A stretch of 64,000 nt of DNA from Desulfobacter hydrogenophilus (GCF_004319545.1 NZ_CP036313.1:2668501-2732500), one strand, 5' to 3'; shown: positions 41,429 to 51,246, numbered from the stretch's first letter. The notes: generated from the sequence alone by a model not told the origin. Translations and numbers: made by a program.

Positions 41429-41624
41429 TATTTCTTCTCCAAAATTTGAATCAGGGAGATTATATGTACCAAATTTTGAAAGAAGCAGCGGCGAGGTCTA
41501 TCGGCGGGATAGGCGGGGTATGATTTTTTATTTGATTGGCGGGATATAGCGGCGGGATATCTGCCCGTTACATTATTTCGTCATGAAACTGCGGGGTACG
41601 CGTTACACTTTTTGAATCTTACCA

Positions 41625-43646
41625 GACGGTGTTTATGTATTGGATCTGCTAAGAAATTTGCGTATGCCTGTTGTGACAACTTTGCACACTGTTCTTCAGT
41701 CACCTTCGGACGGTCAGTTTTCTGTTGTCAGACGCATCTCCCAGCTTTCCGATAGAGTGGTAGTAATGAGCCAACAGGCAAAACAGATAGTTAATGACGT
41801 GTATGATGTGTCAGAAGATAAAATTGCCGTGATACATCATGGTATCCCTGATGTACCCTTTGTTGACCCAAATTTTTATAAGGATCAGTACGGGGTTGAG
41901 GGCCGAAAGGTCATTCTGACATTTGGTCTGCTATCCCCTGGGAAGGGAATTGAAACCATGATTGATGCCCTTCCCTCTATCGTTGAACACCACCCCGAGG
42001 TTGTTTACATTGTTTTGGGTGCAACTCATCCCCATGTTAAAAAGGACCAGGGCGAGTCTTACCGTCTGTCCCTGCAGCGCCGAGCCAGGGATCTTGGGGT
42101 CAGTGAGCACCTGATTTTTTATAATCGATTTGTCGATTTTAAAGAGTTATGTGAATTCCTTGGTGCGGCGGACATTTATGTGACTCCCTACCTGAATAAG
42201 GAGCAGGTCGTATCCGGTACACTGGCTTATGCCCTGGGCAGCGGAAAAGCAACCATTTCCACCCCCTATTGGTATGCGGAAGAGATGCTTGCAGACGGTC
42301 GGGGAAGGCTGGTGCCTTTTAAAGATCCGGCCGCTATGGCCGAGCAGGTTATTGATCTTTTAAACAATGAAGTGGCGCGGCATGTCATGCGAAAGCGGGC
42401 ATATACCTTCTGCCGGAAGATGATCTGGAAAGAGGTGGCTCGCAGGTATATCGGGTTGTTCGACGATGTGAAAGTAGAACGGGCACGCTCCCCCAGGCCG
42501 ATATTTCGGGCCAAGACCATTAATGAAATACCCCGTGAGTTACCCCAGCTGAAGTTGGATCACATCATTCGTCTGTCAGATAATGTCGGTATCCTGCAGC
42601 ACGCCAAATACATCGTTCCTGACCGATATCACGGTTATTGTACGGACGACAATGCCAGAGCATTGATCGCCGTTCTGATGGCCCAAGAAATGATTGTCAA
42701 CAGTGATGTTGTCACCAATCTCGCCTGCACCTACATCAGTTTTTTGCACCACGCATTTAACGAGGAGACCGGGAGGTTTAGGAATTTTATGGGATATGAC
42801 CGCAGCTGGCTGGAAGAGGTTGGTTCTGAAGACAGCCACGGACGGGCTGTCTGGGGATTGGGTGAAGCAGTAAATTTGGTGGAAGAGACAGACATTCGGG
42901 ATGCGGCCCGAATAATCTTTGAAAAGGCGCTGCCTGCCATAACAACATTTACTTCTCCTAGAACCTGGTCCTTTGCTTTGGCAGGCATTCACGCGTATTT
43001 AGTTCGGTACAGTGGCGACACCGAGGTCCGACGCGTTCGGGAGATTTTGGCAGATCGGCTTTTCGATAAATACAGGCAAAATGCTTCTGATGAATGGCCG
43101 TGGATTGAGGATCGGCTCACCTACGCCAACGGCAAAATTGCCCAAGCCCTGATTCTTTCCGGCAGATGCTTGAATCGTGATGAAATGCTTCAAGCCGGAC
43201 TCCGAAGCCTGAATTGGCTTATAAAGGTGCAGACTGACCCTAAAGGCCATTTTGTTCCAATTGGCAATAACGGCTGGTATTCCCGCGATGGGGTCAAGGC
43301 ACGATTCGACCAGCAGCCCATTGAAGCGCTGGATATGATCGAAGCATGTCGTGAGGCATATGAGACTACCAACGAATTGAGTTGGATCTCACACGCCCAA
43401 TGCTGCATGGAATGGTTTTTAGGGCGTAACGATTTAAACGCACCTTTGTACAATCATAAAACCGGCGGCTGCTGCGACGGGCTTAATATGGATGGGCCTA
43501 ACCGTAATCAGGGCGCTGAGTCAACTTTGGTCTGCTTTTTGTCCATGCTCCACCTCAACCGAATGCGCAGCCGCCAGATTTCTGTGGAGAATCAATCAGA
43601 GAAAGCATTTATGGAATATGAGGAGACCGTTGCTCATGTCAATTAA
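41625..43646 (+). pseudogene. glycosyltransferase, 3' part (GT4 domain plus toroid-like domain)
   Basis: This continues the gene begun at 36960. The GT4 half has VIHHGIPDVPF, GRKVILTFGLLSPGKGIETM and LNKEQVVSGTLAYALGSGKA. The second half (IVPDRYHGYCTDDNARALIA, SWLEEVGSEDSHGRAVWGLG, CCDGLNMDGPNRNQGAEST) looks like an alpha/alpha-barrel of glycoside-processing enzymes. The intact protein would be about 780 aa. The transposon removes the N-terminal acceptor domain, so activity should be lost. It overlaps the next gene. Confidence 0.88.
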
Positions 43647-44862
43647 GCCCATTGTGATGGTTAGTTCCTATCCGCCACGTTTATGCGGTATTGCCACTTT
43701 TTGTGAAGAAGCCAGGGAGTTTATCCAAAAGGCCAATCCGAATCGAGAAGTATTGGTGATCAGTCACACTGACGGCCAAGGAGAGGGTGTATTTCCCCTT
43801 ATCGATATGACCCGGCGTGATTGGTGGTGGCCCGTGGCCAAAAAAATAGAAAAACTGGACCCGTACGTTGTGCATTTTGAACATGAGTACGGCCTTTATG
43901 AATATCACGACCCACGAGGCGTAGGTGATGGTAATGACGGATTTCTTGATCTGCTGGAGGCCATTGGAAATATACCTAACGTGGTTGAACCCCATACGGT
44001 TCATGGACGGCTCAGGGATTTTGAAGCGGATTTCATATATAAGCTGACCCAACGCAGCCATTTGGTGTTGTTCAAATGCCATTACCAGAAATGGCGGATA
44101 GATTGGAATTTCCAGAGCCGGGAGTGGGTAACCCCGAGGAACATCATGGTAGTGCCGCACGGGGCAAGGTCGGACAAGCGCTGGGGGATGCACGAAATAC
44201 CTGCGCTGCGCAAGGAATTTGACTTGGATAAGATCGGGTTGGCTGAAAATGTGGTGGGTATGATCGGCTGGATTCAATCCAATAAACGCTGGGACATCCT
44301 GTTATCCATGTGGGAAGAAATCCACAATGAGATAAAAAAGCGTACCGGGCAGGAGTGGAGCCTGTTGGCTGCTGGTGCCATGCGAGACTTGAAGCACCGA
44401 CAGGATTATGAGGATTGGAAATCGGATATCCAGGTATTGTCTGGTAAAGGGCTGGCCAATTACCATGAGTTTGTTCCACGCGGGGACGACTATTATAAAA
44501 TGATGGCCATCTGTAACTTCATCGTACTGCCATCGACCGATGAAACTCAGTCAGGAACATTGGCGCGTATCATCGCCCTAAACAAACCTTTTATTACCAC
44601 AGCACCCATGGAGGGCCTGACCGCCCAGACATTGGAAAGTGAAGGCGGATTACTTTTTACAAATAAAGAGATGCTGAAAAATAAGGTTATAAGCCTGGCT
44701 TGTGACCAACAACTGCGTTTCCAATTGGGGGAGAACTTGAAGCGATACCTCGATAATGTAGTGTGTTGGGAAGTGGTGGCGCGGCAGTACAATGAAGCCT
44801 ACAAATTGGCTCGCAAGACGGCTTATACTGGCCAGCCGGTTGTTTTGGATTTGGAATTTTGA
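43636..44862 (+). CDS. glycosyltransferase (GT4-like)
   Basis: ATG 43636 overlaps the end of the previous gene. The 408-aa product starts IVMVSSYPPRLCGIATFCEE, similar to the start of the interrupted enzyme. It contains VVHFEHEYGLYEYHDPRG, MVVPHGARSDKRWG, GMIGWIQSNKRWDILLSM and STDETQSGTLARIIAL, the E-x7-E-like donor site region. It probably transfers a nucleotide-activated sugar in the same pathway as the neighbouring GH130 enzymes. Confidence 0.8.
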   Translation: MSIKPIVMVSSYPPRLCGIATFCEEAREFIQKANPNREVLVISHTDGQGEGVFPLIDMTRRDWWWPVAKKIEKLDPYVVHFEHEYGLYEYHDPRGVGDGNDGFLDLLEAIGNIPNVVEPHTVHGRLRDFEADFIYKLTQRSHLVLFKCHYQKWRIDWNFQSREWVTPRNIMVVPHGARSDKRWGMHEIPALRKEFDLDKIGLAENVVGMIGWIQSNKRWDILLSMWEEIHNEIKKRTGQEWSLLAAGAMRDLKHRQDYEDWKSDIQVLSGKGLANYHEFVPRGDDYYKMMAICNFIVLPSTDETQSGTLARIIALNKPFITTAPMEGLTAQTLESEGGLLFTNKEMLKNKVISLACDQQLRFQLGENLKRYLDNVVCWEVVARQYNEAYKLARKTAYTGQPVVLDLEF

Positions 44863-44883
44863 CTTTTAATAGGGAAACATAAA

Positions 44884-45882
44884 ATGAATCCGTTGGCTAG
44901 AGAAGAGGAAGAAATGAGCAGTGTTAAACTCAAGGAACTTTTTATAAGGAACGGTGCCAATCCCATCATCCAGGTAAAGGATCTTCCATACCAGGCCAAT
45001 GCTGTTTTCAATGCAGCCGCAACGCAATGCGGTAATGACACTTTGCTGCTCATGCGTGTGGAAGACCGCCGAGGGCTATCCCACTTAACGGTTGCTCGCA
45101 GTCGGGACGGTATGACCAATTGGCGGATCGATTCCCGGCCGACCTTACTGGCGGACCCGAAAAATCACCCTGAAGAGATTTGGGGCATTGAAGATCCCAG
45201 GCTTTCTCGAATAGATGAACTGGATCTCTGGGTGGTGCTTTACACTGCCTATTCAAAAGGTGGTCCATTGGTCTCACTGGCGACTACTCAGGATTTTAAG
45301 AATTTTGAACGTAAGGGGGTCGTTATGCCCCCGGAAGATAAAGATGCCGCCCTTTTGCCTATAAAATTCAATGGACGTTGGGCCATGATCCACCGACCTG
45401 TACCTGGCATCCCCGGCGTTGGCGCACACATCTGGATATCCTTCAGCCCGGATATGAAGCACTGGGGAGATCATCAAATTATCCTGCCTGCCCGTAAGGG
45501 CGGCTGGTGGGACGCCAACAAGGTCGGTCTTTCACCGCCACCGCTTCGAACTGAAAAAGGCTGGCTGGTCCTCTATCACGGTGTCCGCAATACGGCCGGC
45601 GGATGTATTTATAGACTGGGCTTGGCGCTTTTGGATTTACAGGACCCGACCCGCCTGATAGCCAGGGGAGACGAATGGGTCTTTTCACCGGAAGATCCTT
45701 ATGAAATTATTGGCGACGTGGATAAAGTGGTTTTCCCCTGCGGCTGGGTTGCTCAAGGAGATGATATCCGTCTGTATTACGGCTGCGCGGACAAATGCAT
45801 CGCTCTGGCCACGGCGCGAATTTCGGAACTGCTCGACTGGCTTAAACAACACAAGCAACAGGAAAAAAGACGTTGGGGGTAG
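44884..45882 (+). CDS. GH130-family glycoside phosphorylase/hydrolase (first copy)
   Basis: The 332-aa product has GH130 features: FNAAATQCGNDTLLLMRVED, IWGIEDPRLSRID, AMIHRPVP, HIWISFSPDMKHWGDH, WWDANKVGLSPPPLRTEKGW and LYHGVR. GH130 enzymes are beta-mannoside phosphorylases or beta-1,2-mannosidases. It is a five-bladed propeller without a signal peptide, so cytoplasmic. It lies in a run with glycosyltransferases, suggesting turnover or assembly of a mannose-containing oligosaccharide. Confidence 0.85.
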   Translation: MNPLAREEEEMSSVKLKELFIRNGANPIIQVKDLPYQANAVFNAAATQCGNDTLLLMRVEDRRGLSHLTVARSRDGMTNWRIDSRPTLLADPKNHPEEIWGIEDPRLSRIDELDLWVVLYTAYSKGGPLVSLATTQDFKNFERKGVVMPPEDKDAALLPIKFNGRWAMIHRPVPGIPGVGAHIWISFSPDMKHWGDHQIILPARKGGWWDANKVGLSPPPLRTEKGWLVLYHGVRNTAGGCIYRLGLALLDLQDPTRLIARGDEWVFSPEDPYEIIGDVDKVVFPCGWVAQGDDIRLYYGCADKCIALATARISELLDWLKQHKQQEKRRWG

Positions 45883-45885
45883 ATT

Positions 45886-47262
45886 ATGAAAATTGCAATG
45901 TTGTCACCCATTGCCTGGCGTACGCCACCGAACCACTACGGTCCGTGGGAGAGCGTGGTTTCACTTCTGACTGAGGGTCTTGTGGCCCGGGGTATTGATG
46001 TTACACTGTTCGCTACCGGAGATTCGCGAACCCGGGCCCGACTGCAGAGCGTATGCCCTCAAGGATATGAGGAAAATAATAGAATGCTTCCCAAAGTATG
46101 GGAATGTCTCCACATTTCCGAGGTATTTGAAAACGGGAACGCTTTTGACTTGATCCACAACCATTTTGACTACTTGCCGTTGACGTATTCCAGAATGACG
46201 TCAACACCGGTGTTGACCACCATCCACGGATTTTCATCGCCCGAAATCCTACCGGTATACAAGAAATACAACGGCAAGTGCTTTTATATTGCCATCAGCG
46301 AGGCAGACAAATCACCGGAGCTTGACTACACAGCCACTATCCATCACGGTATCGACTTTGAGAAGTTTTTCTTTAGGTCCGATCATGGGAAGTATTTGCT
46401 TTTTTTCGGTCGTATTCATCCGGATAAAGGCACTGCCGAATGCATTGAGGTTGCCCGTCGAACCGGCATGGATCTTGTGATTGCAGGCATTATACAGGAT
46501 AAGGGCTATTTTGACAAAAAGGTTAAACCCCATTTGGATAACAGCCGCATCATCTATGTGGGCAGTGTTGGCCCTAAAAAGCGTAACATACTTCTGGGAG
46601 GTGCTTATGCCCTGCTCCATCCCATTAGGTTTGATGAACCGTTCGGCCTTTCTGTCGCGGAAGCCATGGCGTGCGGCACACCAGTCGTGGCTTTTTCAAG
46701 AGGAAGCATGCCTGAACTTGTCGTTCACGGTGAGACGGGATTTCTGACGACCGATATTGATGAGATGATCCGAACCTTAAAAAATGTCAAAGATATTGAC
46801 CGTCGTAAATGCCGTCAACGTATCAAATCGCATTTCAGTGTAGATCGCATGGTTTCCGATTATATCCGGGTTTATAAAAGTATCGTTGAACAGACCCAGC
46901 GTGAAGACCACAGGCCCTGGGGTTTTTATGAGGTTTTAACTGATCAACCCGGTCTCAAGGTCAAACGAATTACTGTGTACCCTGGACAGCGCTTAAGCTA
47001 TCAGCGTCACTTCAGACGTTCCGAGCATTGGTATATTATCAGCGGTACCGCAACAGTAACAAAAAACGGTAAAAAAATTGAGAGGGTCTCCGGTCAGGCA
47101 TTTGATCTGCCGGTGGAAACATGGCATCGCGTCGAGAATTCTGGATCGGAGAATCTTGTATTCATTGAGGTACAGACCGGAGACTATTTGGGTGAAGATG
47201 ATATTGAAAGATCGGAGGATGATTATGGCAGGATCAGACAGTTTGATCATTCAGCGTTATGA
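45886..47262 (+). CDS. glycosyltransferase fused to a mannose-6-phosphate isomerase-type cupin
   Basis: Residues 1 to about 335 form a GT4 enzyme: SPIAWRTPPNHYGPWESVVS, NHFDYLPLTY, LLFFGRIHPDKGT, RFDEPFGLSVAEAMACGTPV. From about residue 345 the sequence is a cupin of the type at the C-terminus of ManC: RPWGFYEVLTDQPGLKVKRI, YPGQRLSYQRHFRRSEHWYI and PVETWHRVENSG. The metal-binding His residues are visible. A fused design would let one protein both supply and transfer mannose, but the isomerase activity is inferred. It overlaps the next gene by 38 nt. Confidence 0.85.
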   Translation: MKIAMLSPIAWRTPPNHYGPWESVVSLLTEGLVARGIDVTLFATGDSRTRARLQSVCPQGYEENNRMLPKVWECLHISEVFENGNAFDLIHNHFDYLPLTYSRMTSTPVLTTIHGFSSPEILPVYKKYNGKCFYIAISEADKSPELDYTATIHHGIDFEKFFFRSDHGKYLLFFGRIHPDKGTAECIEVARRTGMDLVIAGIIQDKGYFDKKVKPHLDNSRIIYVGSVGPKKRNILLGGAYALLHPIRFDEPFGLSVAEAMACGTPVVAFSRGSMPELVVHGETGFLTTDIDEMIRTLKNVKDIDRRKCRQRIKSHFSVDRMVSDYIRVYKSIVEQTQREDHRPWGFYEVLTDQPGLKVKRITVYPGQRLSYQRHFRRSEHWYIISGTATVTKNGKKIERVSGQAFDLPVETWHRVENSGSENLVFIEVQTGDYLGEDDIERSEDDYGRIRQFDHSAL

Positions 47263-48169
47263 AAAAAATCCAATACTTACAAAATATGATGTGCCTTACC
47301 CAGTGGAAACCGTTCACAACGCCGGAGTGGTCAAGCACAACAACAATTATATTATGTTATTCAGGTCTCACTTACGCAACGGCCGCTCAATCATCGGAAT
47401 AGCGGAAAGCAGGGACGGTGTGCGTTTTGTGGTCAGGCCTGAACCGTTCATCACACCGGCCAAAACCGAACCGTTTTCCGTTTACGAGGCCTATGGCGTA
47501 GAAGATCCGAGGATCTGTCCCATGGAAGATGGATATTGGATCACCTACTCGGTCTATTCCCAGCATGGAGTGCGGGTGGCTTTGGCCAAAACTGTGGATT
47601 TTGAACGCTTGGAACGAATTTCTCTAATCACCCAAGCGGATTACCGCAACGTGGTCATTTTTCCTGAAAAAATAAACGGCCGCTATGCCCGGCTTGATCG
47701 GCCCCATTCTGAAATTTCGCCCTGGTCTATTTGGATTTCCTATTCACCGGATTTGGTGCATTGGGGGGATGCCAAGGTTGTCATCAAGCCAATGGCCTAT
47801 CACTGGGATGAAATGAAAGTTGGACCGGGTGCAACGCCCATCAAGACAAAAAAAGGATGGCTGAACATCTTTCACGGTGTCTTTAAAACCATGGATGGTG
47901 CCGTTTATCGGCTTGGCGTTGCGCTCCACGATATTCAGGACCCGTCAAGGGTACTGGGAGTGGCCGATGGTTGGATACTCCAACCCGAAGATTTTTGGGA
48001 GATCAGCGGCTATGTTCACAATGTGGTTTTCTGCTGCGGCGCGGTGGCTGAAGAGGATGGAATCGTAAGAATCTATTGGGGTGGTGCAGACTCGGTCATA
48101 TGTTTGGGTACCGCATTGATTGATGATCTGGTGGAGTTATGTCTCTCCACCCCCCGTCCTGCCATATGA
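47225..48169 (+). CDS. GH130-family glycoside phosphorylase/hydrolase (second copy)
   Basis: ATG 47225 lies inside the previous gene (overlap 38 nt). The 314-aa product has VETVHNAGVVKHNNNYIMLF, AYGVEDPRICPMEDGYWITY, ARLDRPHSEIS, WISYSPDLVHWGDA and IFHGVFKTMDGAVYRLGVAL, the GH130 pattern. It is a paralogue of the protein at 44884-45882. It is the last gene of the glycan cluster before the stress-protein remnants. Confidence 0.85.
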   Translation: MAGSDSLIIQRYEKNPILTKYDVPYPVETVHNAGVVKHNNNYIMLFRSHLRNGRSIIGIAESRDGVRFVVRPEPFITPAKTEPFSVYEAYGVEDPRICPMEDGYWITYSVYSQHGVRVALAKTVDFERLERISLITQADYRNVVIFPEKINGRYARLDRPHSEISPWSIWISYSPDLVHWGDAKVVIKPMAYHWDEMKVGPGATPIKTKKGWLNIFHGVFKTMDGAVYRLGVALHDIQDPSRVLGVADGWILQPEDFWEISGYVHNVVFCCGAVAEEDGIVRIYWGGADSVICLGTALIDDLVELCLSTPRPAI

Positions 48170-48295
48170 AGATAGGGTAGTAATGTTTACTGAAGCGCTA
48201 ACGGTTTCTGGGATAAGAATTCCCCCTTGATGGTCGACGTGCGGTGTCAATGGTTTAATATACAATTCATTAATAAATTTTAGGAGGTAAGTTTC

Positions 48296-48406
48296 ATGTT
48301 GACAAAAAATTTTATTAATACTCCGGCATGGGACTTTGGCGTTCCAGGGTCTTCTGCCGAGATTGAACGATTTTTGCAGGGGGTGGACCGTATGCTTGAC
48401 GAATAG
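48296..48406 (+). pseudogene. Hsp20 N-terminal piece cut off by a stop
   Basis: TAGGAGGTAAG precedes ATG 48296. The 36-aa frame ends SSAEIERFLQGVDRMLDE-stop, the usual start of a bacterial Hsp20. The TAG is directly followed by the ATG of the Hsp20-GroES frame, so a nonsense change separates the two. Confidence 0.7.
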
Positions 48407-48820
48407 ATGCCGTCTATGCGGAAAACAGAAATGGCTTCGACAGATGTGCCATTGCTCAACCTTTCTGAGCTCCGTGAACGCTATATTCTAAGAGCTTCAA
48501 TCCCTGGTGCAAACGCCGAGGATTTGGATATCCGGGCAACGGCGAAAAGCATTTCCATATCAGGCGAGCGTCATATTCCAGAAGAGGAAAAGACAGACGG
48601 AGGGATTATTATCCCCGATACCGCCAAGGAAAAACCCCAGGAGGGTCGGGTCGTTGCTGTCGGACCCGGCGAATGGAATAATGACGGCGACCGTATGGCC
48701 CTGGAAGTAAAAGAAGGGGATCGCATCTTGTTCGGTAAGTATGCCGGCACCGAAATTAAAATTGATGGCGAAGAACACATTTTTATGCGTGAGGACGATA
48801 TTTTAGGAATTTTGAAGTAA
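48407..48820 (+). CDS. Hsp20-GroES chimeric protein
   Basis: The 137-aa frame starts as a small heat-shock protein: [20 protein letters not shown], then [20 protein letters not shown]. At EEEKTDGG it switches to Gro[42 protein letters not shown] and [10 protein letters not shown]. About the first 20-25 residues of GroES and the C-terminal strands of the crystallin domain are missing. The join is at a sequence (EEEK) that occurs in both families, as expected from an illegitimate deletion. It is in frame; whether it folds or acts as a co-chaperonin is doubtful. Confidence 0.8.
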   Translation: MPSMRKTEMASTDVPLLNLSELRERYILRASIPGANAEDLDIRATAKSISISGERHIPEEEKTDGGIIIPDTAKEKPQEGRVVAVGPGEWNNDGDRMALEVKEGDRILFGKYAGTEIKIDGEEHIFMREDDILGILK

Positions 48821-48835
48821 AAGGAGGAAAACACC

Positions 48836-49018
48836 ATGCCAGCAAAAATAATTACCTACGGATCAACGGCCCGCGAGGCCATGCTTGAGGACATTGCGGT
48901 TCTAACCGGCGGGCAGGTGGTTTCCGAGGACATGGTTGGGCCTCATTGCGTTTTCAATGACATTCCCGCTTCCGCCTTGCTTTACCCGTTTGGCTGCCAA
49001 ATGGGCATACCGCTGTAG
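48836..49018 (+). pseudogene. GroEL remnant with large internal deletion
   Basis: AAGGAGG precedes ATG 48836. The first 18 residues (MPAKIITYGSTAREAMLE) resemble the GroEL start. The sequence then jumps to DIAVLTGGQVVSEDM, which in GroEL lies near residue 290. It then runs out of frame to a stop. The deletion joins two places that both contain an R-x-x-M-L pattern. With the previous entry this is a decayed hsp20-groES-groEL operon. Confidence 0.8.
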
Positions 49019-49607
49019 CATGGCAAAGGTTTTATGGGCGGTTAGCCTTTGCAGTGTCTATAGATCAATTTCACCGGAACTGATTTTCAAGCTTGAAAAG
49101 GGGTGTCGTAAAGAATGTAGGGGCCTGGTTTCCTTTGGCAGCCCGGCGGTTACTTTGATTTTGTTTATGGACTTCTGGGATTAGTCCGTTTTTTACCGTC
49201 CCTGCCAGGGAACACATATTCATTGTCCGCTTTTATTTGCCCATACAGAACTGAACCTCCGTGTCTGTCAAATTTTGACAATGCGCTCTTTTTGTTTTTT
49301 TATATTAAAGTTCCAATAAGTTACTGAATTATTTTTATGCTTTGTTGTGGATTGAGCCTCGGTATTGATAGACTAAGTCAGCCCGTAGCTGTTATATAAA
49401 ATTACAATGGCACTGCTGTTGTTGATTGCCATTTAATATTGGAAAAAGTGTCGTTCTTATATTACCCAACAGATCCTGTTGTTAATTGCTATGATTCAGT
49501 TTTGCAGTCAAGCTGGTGTACGACTGTTTGGAAAAATGATCTTGCACGGTGCTTGGCAAGCAATACAGGGCCGATGCTCGGGGGATACCCGGAAAGGAGT
49601 CGTATAA
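49019..49607. other. gene-free stretch after the chaperonin remnants
   Basis: I find no supported gene. Short open frames have no ribosome sites or family resemblance. The promoter of the following gene must lie in this region. Confidence 0.4.
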
Positions 49608-50462
49608 ATGGAAAAGAACGGATTAAGTCGCCGTAGATTTTTAAAAACAGGGGGGCTTGCATTGGGAGCGGGGCTGGCTGCCGCGTCACCGGGGTTTTCG
49701 CAAACCTATGCCCAAGAATCCCTTCAAGTCTGGTCCTGCGGCGGCCTTGCCGAGGCCTTTCAACCGGCAAACCATGAATTTGAAAAACTCACCAAAGCCT
49801 CCATCGCTTATACCGGCGCCTTTGCCGGTGCTCTGGGAAAATCGCTGTTGACCGGGAGTGCCAGGACCGAGGTTTTTGGCCCGCGGGTTCTGGAACTGGC
49901 CAAAAAACTAAAGGCCCAGGGTAAGATGCTCTGGTTTAAGCCCCTGTGCTTTACACAATATGTGGTGGCTACCCCCAAGGGAAATCCTGCCGGAATAGAA
50001 TCCATTAAGGATATGGGAAAAAGTGGTGTCAAAACCATCCTGGCGCCGGAGGCCTCTCCTCCAGGCGGCAAGGCCAGCATGATCATTTTAAAAAAAGCTG
50101 GGGTTGAAGACAAGGCAAGAGCCAATGCCGTGTTCGTGGGAGACTGCGTTCAGACAGCCGTCACCGATCTGGTCACGGGGAAAGCGGATGCCGCCGTAAT
50201 TGAAAAGCGTATCATCCATCTGCCCCAGTTTAGGGGCAAGTTGGATACCCTGCCCATACCCGAGGCCTTTATCCCTCCGGCACCTGTTCCTTTTACCATT
50301 GGTGTAATGAAATGGGCCAAAAACAGGGCGCTTGCAGAAGCCTTTGTGGATTTTATTTTGTCGGACAAGGGACAGGTCTGGTTCCACCGGGCGGGATTTA
50401 TCCCTGCCCAGACAGAAGAAGGTCAACGACTGACCAGAAAATATGGGGTGATGGATGTATAA
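49608..50462 (+). CDS. Tat-exported ModA-like substrate-binding protein
   Basis: GGAAAGGAG lies upstream of ATG 49608. The signal contains SRRRFLK (residues 7-13) and a hydrophobic stretch, a Tat-type leader. The mature part reads LQVWSCGGLAEAFQPANHEF, ITYTG-like IAYTGAFAGALGKSLL, VFVGDCVQTAVTDLVTGKAD and FVDFILSDKGQVWFHRAGF, the fold of molybdate/oxyanion-type extracellular binding proteins. There are no ABC permease genes next to it; instead it overlaps a NapH-like ferredoxin, so the pair may work in oxyanion or metal-linked electron transfer. Confidence 0.8.
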   Translation: MEKNGLSRRRFLKTGGLALGAGLAAASPGFSQTYAQESLQVWSCGGLAEAFQPANHEFEKLTKASIAYTGAFAGALGKSLLTGSARTEVFGPRVLELAKKLKAQGKMLWFKPLCFTQYVVATPKGNPAGIESIKDMGKSGVKTILAPEASPPGGKASMIILKKAGVEDKARANAVFVGDCVQTAVTDLVTGKADAAVIEKRIIHLPQFRGKLDTLPIPEAFIPPAPVPFTIGVMKWAKNRALAEAFVDFILSDKGQVWFHRAGFIPAQTEEGQRLTRKYGVMDV

Positions 50463-51198
50463 GCAGTGGTTTGGCAACTGGAAACGGCGTCTGGTACAAT
50501 TGGTCTCTTTAGGAATCATTGGTGAATGGTCTTTTTACGGCATTTTTCGCTGCCCCTTTGCCGTGCCTTACATTGGGTGCGGTAACTGCCCGGTGATCCA
50601 ATGCCCGGGGCGAAATCTGTGGATGTGGGGATGGATACTGATGGGGCTTTCCGCTGTTTTGTTCGGTCGTGTCTTTTGCGGATGGATCTGTCCTGGCGGC
50701 CTGGTTTCTGAGATTCTGTCCATGGGCGCATTTTTTAAAAATAAAATCAACAGGATTGCATCGAACCTTTTTAGCGTCGGGAAGTACATCGTCCTGGCCC
50801 TTTCCCTGTATCTTTTTTTCGTGGCCAACAATCCCCGCTGGGCCATCCCTATACGGACCGGTGAATTTTTTAAATCCGTAGGCCTGACCTTTGAACATGC
50901 CGATCCCATCTGGATTTATAAAACAATGGCCATTTTGATCGCTTTGGGACTCAGTATATTTATTCCTATGTTTTGGTGCCGGTTTTTTTGCCCTACAGGC
51001 GGGGCTTTGGAGCTGCTGTCACGATTTTCCCTGTTTCGGTTTATAACGAATGAAAAGTGCACATCCTGCGATCGATGCCTCAAGATGTGTGCCATGGAAA
51101 CACGACCCTCCGAGAGCAATTGTGTGCAATGCGGTGATTGCTTAGATACCTGTAAATTAGATGCCGTGGAGTGGCGGTCCAGGATCCGTTCAACCTGA
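50455..51198 (+). CDS. NapH-like membrane polyferredoxin
   Basis: The 247-aa product has membrane helices (MWGWILMGLSAVLFG, YIVLALSLYLFFVAN, MAILIALGLSIFIPMFW) and the conserved CxxxCP motifs CGWICPGG and CRFFCPTGG. Two 4Fe-4S sites (CTSCDRCLKMC and CVQCGDCLDTC) are at the C-terminus. This is the NapH/NosR/RdxA layout for moving electrons from quinol to a periplasmic partner. It overlaps the upstream gene by 8 nt, indicating coupled translation. Confidence 0.85.
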   Translation: MYKQWFGNWKRRLVQLVSLGIIGEWSFYGIFRCPFAVPYIGCGNCPVIQCPGRNLWMWGWILMGLSAVLFGRVFCGWICPGGLVSEILSMGAFFKNKINRIASNLFSVGKYIVLALSLYLFFVANNPRWAIPIRTGEFFKSVGLTFEHADPIWIYKTMAILIALGLSIFIPMFWCRFFCPTGGALELLSRFSLFRFITNEKCTSCDRCLKMCAMETRPSESNCVQCGDCLDTCKLDAVEWRSRIRST

Positions 51199-51246
51199 TG
51201 GTCCGCCCTGGTTGCCCGGGCTGTAGTCCTAGGAAACGGGCGATAT

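Larger units (their letters stand above)
37278..41624 (-). mobile_element. Mu/Tn7-like transposon (4347 bp) inserted in a glycosyltransferase gene
   Basis: The ends are imperfect inverted repeats: TG(A/G)T(G/A)AGATTCAAA followed by TGTAACG. The element is flanked by GACGGT on both sides (37272-37277 and 41625-41630), a target duplication. Further inner copies of AAATAATGTAACGG (37288-37302, 37392-37405; complement at 41565-41578) look like transposase-binding sites. It carries five genes on the minus strand: Zn-protein, CHC2 finger, DUF-type, DDE transposase and AAA+ ATPase. There is no TnsA, TniQ or obvious cargo. Confidence 0.92.
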
